Part shown: positions 1 to 6,931 of the stretch, piece by piece
Layout of the letters: every line of letters starts with the position of its first letter
Numbering within the stretch: position 1 is the stretch's first letter
Origin: Ruminococcaceae bacterium UBA1772
Lineage (GTDB): Bacteria > Bacillota > Clostridia > Oscillospirales > Acutalibacteraceae
Assembly (NCBI GenBank): GCA_002314645.1
Contig: DCGS01000003.1
Coordinates: 11,719 to 23,726 of the forward strand
DNA length: 12,008 nt
Direction: 5' to 3'
Position numbers and translations under genes: made by a program
The notes under the pieces: generated by a model
Seen by the model: the letters and a program-made list of their open reading frames with translations, nothing else
Databases searched by the model: none
Told to the model about the DNA's origin: nothing

Positions 1-693
1 GTGATCGTGATCATGGTCACAGTGTTCACCGTGCTCATGGTGATGTCCGCATTCAGGGCAAATTTCAGCCTCATGAAGAAGCTCTTCTTCAAAGCTTGTC
101 TTTGCATCCATTGCAGCAAGGATTTGCTCGCCTGTAATATCATCCCAAGATGTTGTTACAAGTGTTGCCTTGTCATTGTGCTCACGGATAAGAGCTACAA
201 CCGCCTCAAGCTGCTCATCTGAAAGCATCTGTGTACGGCTAAGAATAATTGTCTTTGCATATTCAATCTGATTGTTGAAGAACTCACCAAAGCCCTTCAT
301 ATATCTTCTGCACTTTGTTGCGTCTACAACTGCTACAAAGTTATTTACCTCAAGACCTGCATCTTCTGCAACGTCGTTAACAGCTTTAATAACGTCTGAA
401 AGCTTACCTACACCTGATGGCTCAATAACAATTCTGTCTGGTGCATACTGATTTACTACTTCTTTAAGGGCAACACCAAAGTCACCAACTAAAGAACAGC
501 AGATGCAGCCTGAATTCATTTCAGTAACCTGAATGCCAGCCTCTTTAAGGAAACCTCCATCAATTCCTATTTCACCGAATTCATTTTCAATGAGAACAAG
601 TTTCTGGTTGTCCCAACCATTTTGGAGAAGCTTTTTAATGAGTGTTGTCTTTCCAGCGCCAAGGAAACCAGAAACGATATCTACTTTAGTCAT
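1..693 (-). CDS. G3E-family (CobW/YjiA-like) metal-chaperone GTPase, C-terminus cut by window edge
   Basis: The visible 231 residues start at ATG 693, with AGAGG upstream, and run off the left edge. The Walker A loop is GFLGAGKT (residues 9-16). The family metal motif CICC gives C63, C65 and C66, and IEPSG (90-94) fits the switch/Walker B region. Residues 212-231 are a metal-binding-type tail with eight His and three Cys in 20 residues. G3E GTPases use GTP to deliver metals such as Zn, Co or Ni to target proteins in the cytoplasm. At the position where the family usually has an NKxD-like base-recognition motif, the sequence reads SRTQ (152-155), so nucleotide specificity may differ. The gene lies 76 bases after the YeiH-type gene and has its own promoter-like sequence. 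The family call is firm; the metal and client are unknown. CobW in the strict cobalamin sense is unlikely because no cobaltochelatase is visible. Confidence 0.9.
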   Translation of the reverse strand, partial: MTKVDIVSGFLGAGKTTLIKKLLQNGWDNQKLVLIENEFGEIGIDGGFLKEAGIQVTEMNSGCICCSLVGDFGVALKEVVNQYAPDRIVIEPSGVGKLSDVIKAVNDVAEDAGLEVNNFVAVVDATKCRRYMKGFGEFFNNQIEYAKTIILSRTQMLSDEQLEAVVALIREHNDKATLVTTSWDDITGEQILAAMDAKTSFEEELLHEAEICPECGHHHEHGEHCDHDHDH

Positions 694-734
694 ATATATT
701 ACCTCTTATTAAAAAATCTTAATACTAACAAAGC

Positions 735-761
735 ATTATATCACAAAATTATGAAAGTTAA
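735..761 (-). promoter_or_regulatory. Candidate sigma-A promoter with extended -10 for the G3E GTPase gene
   Basis: Read on the minus strand, a perfect TATAAT (740-735) is preceded by TGA, giving an extended -10 (TGnTATAAT, 743-735). A weak -35 TTAACT (761-756) lies 15 bases upstream. The -10 is about 40 bases before the GTPase ATG, in the 76-base gap after the YeiH-type gene. It implies that the GTPase can be transcribed apart from the genes upstream. No Zur-, Fur- or NikR-like operator was recognised by eye. Confidence 0.5.
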
Positions 762-769
762 ATACTTAA

Positions 770-1798
770 TTACCAAAGTCCCATAACGTGTTGCATTAAA
801 AGACTTACTCCAGTAATGCCGATCCAACAGCATGCACCCATTATTATTGGCTTTCCACCATTTTTTATAAGGCTAACAATATTTGTGTTGAGTCCTATGG
901 CCGACATTGCCATAACAATAAAGAACTTACTTAGTTCCTTAATTGGAGCAAAGATGGAAGAAGGAACCCCAAAAGCCATGAGTACTGTTGTAATAATTGA
1001 TGCACCTACAAAGTAAAGAATGAAGAAAGGGAAAACACTCTTCATACTAACCTTGTTTCCTTCTGAGCCCTCTTTTTTTGTTCTGTAAAACGCAAGTGCA
1101 AGGGTTATTGGAATTATTGCAAGAGTTCTTGTAAGCTTTACAGTAACTGCCTTGTCTAGGGTTTCCGAACCCAAATTCCACATTGCATCCCATGTAGATG
1201 CGGCAGCTGTTACAGATGATGTGTCATTAACAGCAGTACCTGCAAATACGCCAAAAGACTCACCAGACAATGTGTCAAAGCCTATAAGCTGACCGAAGTA
1301 TGGGAAAATTAGAGCTGCTAAAACATTAAAGAAAAATATAACCGAAATTGACTGTGCAACTTCTTCATCGTCTGCATCAATTACTGGCGCTGTTGCTGCA
1401 ATTGCAGAACCACCGCAAATGGAAGAACCAACACCAATGAGTGTTGAAATTTTACCAGGAATGTGCAACATCTTATGAAGCGCAAACGCTATTATGAGCG
1501 ATGTAGCAATTGTACAAACAATAATTGGAAGTGACTGCAGTCCAGTTGATGCAACAACACTAAGATTCATGCCAAAGCCCAAAAGAATTACTGCCCATTG
1601 AAGAATTTTCTTTGAAGTGAATTTTATACCACTTGCAAATGCGGTTTTATCCTTAATAAATAAGGTTACAATCATACCCAAAAGGATTGCAATTACTGCG
1701 CCGCCAATTATTGGAATCATTTTTCCTATTATCCAGGATGGAATTGCAATTCCAAGACAAAGGAGGAGTCCTTTGTAGTTATTCTTTAAAAAGTCCAT
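770..1798 (-). CDS. YeiH-family (UPF0324) putative sulfate exporter, membrane protein
   Basis: A 342-residue integral membrane protein of the YeiH/YadS family (Cons_hypoth698), often annotated as a putative sulfate exporter. About ten hydrophobic segments span most of its length. Family hallmarks are the glycine-rich SSICGGSAIAA (about 125-135), the charged DADDEE loop (141-146) and GTAVNDTSSV (187-196). The length is normal for the family. It starts only 4 bases after the stop of the methyltransferase gene, with no clear Shine-Dalgarno, so translation is probably coupled to that gene. The sulfate role rests mainly on weak family associations. Beside a tetrapyrrole methylase and metal-handling proteins it could move another anion or small solute. 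Family assignment is confident; substrate is not. Confidence 0.85.
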   Translation of the reverse strand: MDFLKNNYKGLLLCLGIAIPSWIIGKMIPIIGGAVIAILLGMIVTLFIKDKTAFASGIKFTSKKILQWAVILLGFGMNLSVVASTGLQSLPIIVCTIATSLIIAFALHKMLHIPGKISTLIGVGSSICGGSAIAATAPVIDADDEEVAQSISVIFFFNVLAALIFPYFGQLIGFDTLSGESFGVFAGTAVNDTSSVTAAASTWDAMWNLGSETLDKAVTVKLTRTLAIIPITLALAFYRTKKEGSEGNKVSMKSVFPFFILYFVGASIITTVLMAFGVPSSIFAPIKELSKFFIVMAMSAIGLNTNIVSLIKNGGKPIIMGACCWIGITGVSLLMQHVMGLW

Positions 1799-1802
1799 AT
1801 CA

Positions 1803-2534
1803 TTATTTTACAACCGCAATGGAAGCGTAGCTTACATGAGCGGGTATATCCTCCATATTTTCATAGGTGTGTTCAGATGGAAGACCACAGTCTTCCACTA
1901 TTACCACTTTTTTAGAAATACTTGCCGCTTTAAGTCTTGGTATATTCTTTCCTATTTTTAGGAAAACCTTTGTGCCCGGCAAATATAGCGAGTGGTCAAG
2001 CTCGGATGAATCGCCATATACTCTTATTTGCTCATTTCCGTTTGCAAGGCTTGTCTTTGCACAAGCAGATGCCGAGCAAAAAATTGGAATACCGCTTATT
2101 ATTTCACAGTCAAAGCCTTTATTTAAAATGCTTTCAAAAACTGTGAACTCACTTGTATATACAGTTGGATCTCCCATTACAAGAAGAGCAACATTTTTGT
2201 CGTTTTTAAGTAGTTCGATTATCTTCTTGGAAAAGTCGGAATAGATCTTTTCCATTATTTTTTCATCTTTCATCATTGGAATTCCAGAAAGAAGGAATTC
2301 CTTTTCAATTATTGGCTGACTGGCATTTACAACCTCAAAAGGCGCCGAATCAGACAAAACCGAGCATTGAAACTCGCTTTTTTCGCCTTTTTCGAATGTA
2401 CTTATTTCGTCTATGTCTGGATCGCACACAGATAGTGCAATAACGTCAGCCTCTTTTGCAATTTTCAGGGCCTTTACGGTGACAAGTTCATGGTCACCCG
2501 GCCCAATGCCTACAATATAAAACTTTCCTGCCAT
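1803..2534 (-). CDS. CbiL/CobI-like precorrin-2 (cobalt-factor II) C20-methyltransferase, orphan
   Basis: A 243-residue SAM-dependent tetrapyrrole methylase. The N-terminal glycine-rich loop GIGPGD (9-14), the SAM-site motif GDPTVY (121-126) and SGIP (147-150) are the expected markers. The opening, with its VGIGPGDxELVTVKAL pattern, resembles CbiL/CobI, which methylates C20 of precorrin-2 or cobalt-factor II in cobalamin synthesis. The length suits this branch. The C-terminal part departs from the CbiL consensus as I remember it, so another methylation or another tetrapyrrole cannot be excluded. The start at ATG 2534 has an AGGGGG ribosome site 7 bases upstream. No other corrin-pathway gene is in the window, which makes it an orphan here. 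It follows hypA after a hairpin and is followed at 4 bases by the YeiH-type gene. Confidence 0.78.
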   Translation of the reverse strand: MAGKFYIVGIGPGDHELVTVKALKIAKEADVIALSVCDPDIDEISTFEKGEKSEFQCSVLSDSAPFEVVNASQPIIEKEFLLSGIPMMKDEKIMEKIYSDFSKKIIELLKNDKNVALLVMGDPTVYTSEFTVFESILNKGFDCEIISGIPIFCSASACAKTSLANGNEQIRVYGDSSELDHSLYLPGTKVFLKIGKNIPRLKAASISKKVVIVEDCGLPSEHTYENMEDIPAHVSYASIAVVK

Positions 2535-2552
2535 ACGTATTCCCCCTAGTAT

Positions 2553-2594
2553 AAAAAAGGGTAAAGGCGTTCACTCCATAACGAAGTGAACGCC
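2553..2594 (-). terminator. Hairpin between hypA and the methyltransferase gene, probable partial terminator
   Basis: A perfect 10-base inverted repeat (GGCGTTCACT 2566-2575, AGTGAACGCC 2585-2594, 9-base loop) starts 7 bases after the hypA stop. On the minus strand it is followed by TTTACCCTTTTTT. The T tract is interrupted by ACCC, so termination may be leaky. That would set a ratio between the oxidoreductase-hypA mRNA and the downstream methyltransferase-YeiH genes. An RNA processing or stability hairpin is the alternative. Confidence 0.6.
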
Positions 2595-2601
2595 ATAAAC
2601 A

Positions 2602-3063
2602 TTATAATTCGAAATCGTCATCCCAGTTTTCTGTGGATGGGTCATCCCAAGGAGCAGCAAGCATTTCGTCTGTCCACTCTTCAGAATGCGGATCATCACC
2701 TGTCTCACCGTTTTCTGGTTCGTCAACAAGGATTTCCTTAATCATTACCTCGTTACCTGCAACAAGGTAAGTATTTCCACCGCCACAGTATGGGCAAGTC
2801 TTTCCATGCTCGACTGTTTTATATTCCTTCTTGCAATCTTCGCAGAATGTTACAGCTTCAATCTTTTCAATTTCAAGCTTGCAGTCTTTGAGCATTTCAG
2901 TTTTCTTAGAATTCCAATTCCAACAGTCAATGAGATATTCGCCTATAACAGTTGAAACTTCGCCAACTGAAAGTGTTACCTGATGTATTTTATCTACACC
3001 ATTTTCTTTTGCAACATCTTGAACTTGATTTGCAATATGGAATACAATTCCTAACTCGTGCAT
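2602..3063 (-). CDS. hypA: HypA-type nickel metallochaperone with acidic C-terminal tail
   Basis: A 153-residue HypA/HybF family protein. It opens with MHE, where His2 and the N-terminus bind nickel in known HypA proteins. It carries the zinc-finger pairs CEDC (C74, C77) and CPYC (C90, C93). GNEVMIKEI (103-111) matches the conserved end of the domain. HypA normally passes nickel with HypB to [NiFe]-hydrogenase or urease. Typical HypA ends near residue 115; here a tail of about 40 residues follows with 17 Asp/Glu and three Trp (130, 139, 147). The start is 6 bases after the oxidoreductase stop, and its ribosome site (AAAGGG) lies inside the end of that gene, so the two are translationally linked. 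No hydrogenase, HypB or urease is visible, so the client is unknown; the G3E GTPase nearby could take the HypB role (inference). Confidence 0.92.
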   Translation of the reverse strand: MHELGIVFHIANQVQDVAKENGVDKIHQVTLSVGEVSTVIGEYLIDCWNWNSKKTEMLKDCKLEIEKIEAVTFCEDCKKEYKTVEHGKTCPYCGGGNTYLVAGNEVMIKEILVDEPENGETGDDPHSEEWTDEMLAAPWDDPSTENWDDDFEL

Positions 3064-3069
3064 AAATAA

Positions 3070-5937
3070 TTAGCCCTTTCTAAGGATTTTTGCTTTTGCC
3101 ATCTGGATAGAAGCCTTCATGCTTGCCTTTTCAGCTGCATTCTTTGGAGCAAATGCAATCTTAGCAGCACGCTTTGCAGCATAAGGTCCAATGTAGAGGA
3201 ACTTATCTCCGCAGTCACGCATGTCATTTGCATGTGGATGTGTCTTGAAGAGGTGGATTGCGTCGAATTCGCACTTAGTTGTACAAACACCACAACCAAT
3301 ACACTTGTTCTCGTCAACAACTGAAGCACCACATGAAAGACAACGAGAAGCCTCAATCTTAACCTGAGCCTCACTGAGAGTGAGTTTTGCATCTCTGAAT
3401 GATGTCTTTCTGTCGATTGTTTCATCGAATGGCTCTTCCTGTCTACCAGCTCTGTCGTATGAGTAGATAGAAATATCATCCTTATCAAGCATTACGAAGT
3501 CTCTTCTGTTTCTACCTATTGTCATTGATGTACCTGGACGTACAAATCTATGAAGTGAAACAGCAGCATTCTTACCAGCTTCAATTGCATTGATTGCAAA
3601 GCTTGGACCTGAGTATACATCGCCGCCTACAAAGATATCAGGCTCAGCAGTCTGATATGTAAGTGAGTCAGCAACAGGATACTTACCGTGCCAGAACTCA
3701 ACCTTTGTACCTTCAAGAAGGTCGCCCCAGATGATATCCTGACCAATTGCGAATACAACTTCGTCAGCATCTACTGTCATTGTTTCATTTTCGTCATACT
3801 TAGGATTGAACTTGCCATCAGCATCAATTGTGCTTACGCACTTCTTGAATACAACGCTCTTAACGTGGCCCTTTTTATCCTTCATAATTTCCATTGGGCC
3901 CCATCCGTTGTTGATTGCAATACCCTCTTCAAGAGTTTCTGCAATTTCATCGTTAGATGCAGGCATTGTCTCTCTAGATTCAAGGCAGAACATTGAAACT
4001 TCTTCAGCGCCAAATCTCTTAGCAGTTCTTACGCAGTCAACAGCAACGTTACCGCCACCAATAACTACAACCTTGCCTGACATCTTCTGATTTTCATCAG
4101 AAATTGCACCCTCAAGGAAACGAACAGCATAGTTTGTGCCCTTAGCATCTGCACCTGGAATTTCAGGGATTTTACCGCCCTGGCAACCAATTGCAACATA
4201 GAATGCCTTGTATCCTTCGTCACGAAGCTGCTGGATTGTTACGTCCTTGCCAACTTCAACGCCGCACTTGATTTCAACGCCCATTTCACGCATGATATCA
4301 ATTTCAGCTTCAATAACGTCCTTCTCAAGTTTGAATGAAGGAATACCATATGTGAGCATACCACCTGGCTTCTCATGCTTCTCAAATACAGTTGGCTTGT
4401 AGCCCTTCTGTGCAAGATAGAATGCACAAGACATACCAGCAGGACCAGCACCAATAATTGCAATCTTATCATCCCAATGATCAAATCTTGATGATGGGAT
4501 TACAACTTCTGGAACAAATCTTGTCTCTGCATGGAGATCAAGTTCAGCAATATACTTCTTAACTGCATCAATTGCAACAGCCTCGTCAATTGTGCCTCTT
4601 GTACAAGCCTCTTCACAACGCTTATTACAGATGCGTCCGCAAACTGCTGGGAATGGGTTGTCCTTCTTAATGAGTTCAAGAGCTTCTTTATATCTGCCCT
4701 GACCAGCCATCTTGAGGTAACCCTGAATTGCAATATGAGCAGGACAAGCTGTCTTACATGGAGCTGTACCTGTGTCATAGCAGTTAATTCTGTTGTTATC
4801 TCTATAGTCAATATCCCACTTGTCCTTACCCCAGAGAACCTTGTCTGGAAGAACCATCTTAGGATATTCAACTTCACTACCATCTTTCTTGTAAAGCTTC
4901 TGGCCAAGCTTAACTGCACCCGCTGGGCAGTACTCAACGCACTTACCACAAGCAACGCAGTCCTGCTTTTCAACGCGTGCTGTGAATGAACTTCTTGAAA
5001 GGTTTGGAGTGTTAAACATCTGTGATGTACGAAGAGCGTAGCAGATGTTTACGTTACAGTTACAAATAGCGAAGATTCTATCTTTACCGTCAATGTTTGT
5101 AATCTGGTGAACGAAACCGTTAGCTTCTGCTCTACGGAGGATTTCCATACACTCATCGTATGTAATGTCGTGACCCTTACCTGTCTCACGGCAGTAGTCA
5201 GCCATGTCACCTACGCCGATACACCAGTCGTAGTAGTCGTCTCCACAACCTTCGTCGAGGTATTCCTGGCCAATACGGCAAGAACAAATACCTACACCAA
5301 GGTGACCTTCGTAACGCTTAAGCCAATATGAAAGCTTTTCAATGTCAACAGTTCTGTTTTCCATTTCAATAGCTTTTTCTACTGGAATTACGTGCATACC
5401 AATACCAGCGCCGCCTTCTGGAACCATCTGTGTAATACCAGCAAGTGGAAGGTATGTCATACGTTCAAAGAATGAAGCAAGTTCAGGATGCTCGTCAATC
5501 ATGTTTACATACATGTTTGTGTATTCAGCTGAACCAGGTACGAATGTTGGAAGCCAATATTCAATAACCTGTGGAGCACCTGGGATTGGGCCATTCTTGT
5601 CATAGTGGTCGCCGCGGTCATATTCAATAAGACCAACGTCAGCCATGTCCTTAAGAATTCTCTTAAGTGTTTCCTTGTCATACTGAGGATTCATCTTGTG
5701 AAGATCCTTAAGTGTGTAGTGCTTACGGAGCTTCATCTTAAGAGCAACATCTGCCATTTCGTCAGTTACGAAACAAGCAAGAGCCCAGTACTCAGGGTCA
5801 TCGGTAGTTACACCTAGAAATTTATGATCCATACAGTCGGTAATTTTTCTACCGAGCTTTAAGATATTTTTTCTAGGGTTCTTTTCACCCTTGTGTTTAA
5901 AAGGGTATTTTTCGTTGATTTGTGAAAAATCTGCCAT
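3070..5937 (-). CDS. 955-residue multi-[4Fe-4S] FAD/NAD(P)H oxidoreductase with GltD-type core
   Basis: A large soluble electron-transfer flavoprotein. Residues about 60-110 look like a small winged-helix fold. Residues 211-300 form a Cys-rich domain (C218, C220, C231, C239, C292, C294, C299). A ferredoxin-type motif uses C327, C330, C333 and C337. Residues 386-800 are a complete GltD-type (glutamate synthase small subunit) unit: N-terminal cluster cysteines (C394, C398, C433, C437, C441, C445), FAD loop GAGPAG (496-501), NAD(P) loop GGGN (627-630) and FAD-closing GGDVYSGPS (771-779). The C-terminus adds C866 and C869 and a ferredoxin motif (C879, C882, C885, C889). Free-standing GltD is about half this length. 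It would move electrons between NAD(P)H and a cluster-bound partner; the terminal substrate is unknown. The start has GAGGGAA upstream. No GltB is present, so it is not glutamate synthase. Confidence 0.88.
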   Translation of the reverse strand: MADFSQINEKYPFKHKGEKNPRKNILKLGRKITDCMDHKFLGVTTDDPEYWALACFVTDEMADVALKMKLRKHYTLKDLHKMNPQYDKETLKRILKDMADVGLIEYDRGDHYDKNGPIPGAPQVIEYWLPTFVPGSAEYTNMYVNMIDEHPELASFFERMTYLPLAGITQMVPEGGAGIGMHVIPVEKAIEMENRTVDIEKLSYWLKRYEGHLGVGICSCRIGQEYLDEGCGDDYYDWCIGVGDMADYCRETGKGHDITYDECMEILRRAEANGFVHQITNIDGKDRIFAICNCNVNICYALRTSQMFNTPNLSRSSFTARVEKQDCVACGKCVEYCPAGAVKLGQKLYKKDGSEVEYPKMVLPDKVLWGKDKWDIDYRDNNRINCYDTGTAPCKTACPAHIAIQGYLKMAGQGRYKEALELIKKDNPFPAVCGRICNKRCEEACTRGTIDEAVAIDAVKKYIAELDLHAETRFVPEVVIPSSRFDHWDDKIAIIGAGPAGMSCAFYLAQKGYKPTVFEKHEKPGGMLTYGIPSFKLEKDVIEAEIDIMREMGVEIKCGVEVGKDVTIQQLRDEGYKAFYVAIGCQGGKIPEIPGADAKGTNYAVRFLEGAISDENQKMSGKVVVIGGGNVAVDCVRTAKRFGAEEVSMFCLESRETMPASNDEIAETLEEGIAINNGWGPMEIMKDKKGHVKSVVFKKCVSTIDADGKFNPKYDENETMTVDADEVVFAIGQDIIWGDLLEGTKVEFWHGKYPVADSLTYQTAEPDIFVGGDVYSGPSFAINAIEAGKNAAVSLHRFVRPGTSMTIGRNRRDFVMLDKDDISIYSYDRAGRQEEPFDETIDRKTSFRDAKLTLSEAQVKIEASRCLSCGASVVDENKCIGCGVCTTKCEFDAIHLFKTHPHANDMRDCGDKFLYIGPYAAKRAAKIAFAPKNAAEKASMKASIQMAKAKILRKG

Positions 5938-5989
5938 AAAATTATTCCCTCTATTCCCTAATTATTTTTAACCCAAAATTAGTAATAAC

Positions 5990-5998
5990 ATTTTACCA
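5990..5998 (-). promoter_or_regulatory. Candidate extended -10 promoter for the oxidoreductase-hypA genes
   Basis: On the minus strand TGGTAAAAT (5998-5990) matches an extended -10 (TGnTANAAT), about 53 bases before the oxidoreductase ATG. The -35 region at the usual distance is a poor match (TTATAA). The 199-base gap from 5938 to 6136 otherwise holds AT-rich leader, a repeat copy and the terminator of the transporter gene upstream. Confidence 0.4.
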
Positions 5999-6041
5999 CA
6001 AAAAGCACTCTTTTATAATACAAATTTTTGCCTTTTTTTGT

Positions 6042-6135
6042 GTGCACTTTGCACGAGTCAAAGGGGACGGTTCTCCTACGGCACAAAAATGAGCCATTCG
6101 GGGACTGTCCCCCAAATAGCTCACAAACGACTCAT
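6042..6135. repeat. GGGGACGGTTCT palindromic repeat, copy A (mosaic form)
   Basis: A composite repeat in the gap between the TauE-type gene and the oxidoreductase. It contains the dyad GTGCA/TGCAC (6042-6054), the family core in 6055-6075, a near-palindromic GGGGACTGTCCCC (6100-6112), and outer arms GAGTC (6055-6059) and GACTC (6129-6133). The 21-base core segment matches copy C (9504-9524) at 19 of 21 positions. It looks like several repeat units joined or rearranged. No coding potential is seen. Confidence 0.75.
6085..6123 (-). terminator. Rho-independent terminator of the TauE-type gene, built from repeat copy A
   Basis: On the minus strand, starting 13 bases past the TauE-type stop, TGAGC (6123-6119) pairs with GCTCA (6094-6090). 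Further pairing in the ATT/AAT and GGGG/CCCC segments extends the stem, and TTTTT (6089-6085) follows. Two stem positions (6095/6118 and 6099/6114) pair as G-U only in minus-strand RNA, which agrees with use on this strand. Confidence 0.72.
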
Positions 6136-6136
6136 T

Positions 6137-6916
6137 TTATGTCAATAAATTGACGGCAAAAATTGAAAGGCCAAGCAGTGTTAGAACAACGCCAACGGCT
6201 CTGTTCAAAGTACTTGGACTTGCCTTATTTGCAAAAATTGCCGCAACACGCGCAAAAAGGAGTGTGAAAACAATGCAAAGAAGCAAAGTTGCAATGTCAG
6301 GCATACCGCCAATTACAAAGTGACTCACTGCACCAGTAAATGCAGTAAATGACATAATAAACACACTTGTTCCTATTGCAGTTTTAAGTTCATATCCTAA
6401 AACAGAAGTCAAAACAAGGAGCATCATCATTCCGCCGCCCGCTCCTATGAAACCACAAATAAAGCCGACCATCATTCCAGCAAGCACAGACTGAACAAGT
6501 CGCTTCGTCTGTGACACACCAGCCATAGCCTCCTTGGTGGTCATAACGGGCTTCACTATGAATTTGATACCCAAAAGAAAGGTTGTGAAGACTGAAGCTG
6601 TTCCCATTGTCGTGTTAGGAACAAAGCTTGCAATGAAGCTTCCAAACATAGTGAAAATTAAGACTGTAACCATCATTACAAGTCCGTTTTTTATATCTAA
6701 ATTTTTATTCTTGCCGTATGTATATGCACTTATAGCGCTTGCAAGCACATCACTGGCAAGCGCAATGCCGACCGCCTCATATGCTGGCATACCAAGGAAC
6801 GCAATTAGCATTGGTGCTATAACGGCTGCTGCACTCATTCCTGCGAAACCTGTTCCAAGACCAGCACCAAGTCCAGCAAAAAGGCAAACTAAAATTTTAA
6901 CTAAAATAGAAATCAC
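6137..6916 (-). CDS. TauE/SafE-family sulfite/organosulfonate exporter-like membrane protein
   Basis: A 259-residue membrane protein of the TauE/SafE (formerly DUF81) family, with about eight hydrophobic segments in two related halves. Each half has the glycine-rich family signature: GAGLGTGFAGMSAA (17-30) and GFIGAGGGMMM (155-165). Members export sulfite, sulfoacetate or related anions, or take up such compounds; the substrate cannot be read from sequence. The start is GTG at 6916, preceded by AGTAGGA at very short spacing, so initiation may rely on coupling to the EamA-type gene, whose stop is 15 bases upstream. The next in-frame ATG would remove the first signature, so the GTG is preferred. 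The pair forms a two-gene transporter operon ended by a hairpin terminator. The window also carries a YeiH-type protein, but in a separate unit. Confidence 0.88.
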   Translation of the reverse strand: MISILVKILVCLFAGLGAGLGTGFAGMSAAAVIAPMLIAFLGMPAYEAVGIALASDVLASAISAYTYGKNKNLDIKNGLVMMVTVLIFTMFGSFIASFVPNTTMGTASVFTTFLLGIKFIVKPVMTTKEAMAGVSQTKRLVQSVLAGMMVGFICGFIGAGGGMMMLLVLTSVLGYELKTAIGTSVFIMSFTAFTGAVSHFVIGGMPDIATLLLCIVFTLLFARVAAIFANKASPSTLNRAVGVVLTLLGLSIFAVNLLT

Positions 6917-6931
6917 ATCCTACTCGGCGAT

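Noticed and set aside
1..222. Plus-strand open frame of 73 residues at the left edge
   Set aside because: It is antisense to the G3E GTPase, which has Walker A, CICC and a His-rich tail in its own frame. The plus-strand product has no recognisable motif.
2535..2601. Cobalamin riboswitch before the methyltransferase gene
   Set aside because: The gap is only 67 bases and is mostly filled by a simple hairpin, too short for a B12 riboswitch. No B12-box-like sequence was seen.
3117..3488. Frames of 80-160 residues on both strands inside the 955-residue gene (for example 3117-3488, 4500-4973, 4531-4989)
   Set aside because: They are shadows of a gene whose cofactor motifs are continuous from start to end. 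Their products are low-complexity and have no ribosome sites that I can support.
3070..5937. Glutamate synthase small subunit (GltD) in the strict sense
   Set aside because: The core is GltD-type, but the protein is about twice as long with added iron-sulfur domains, and no GltB large subunit is adjacent.
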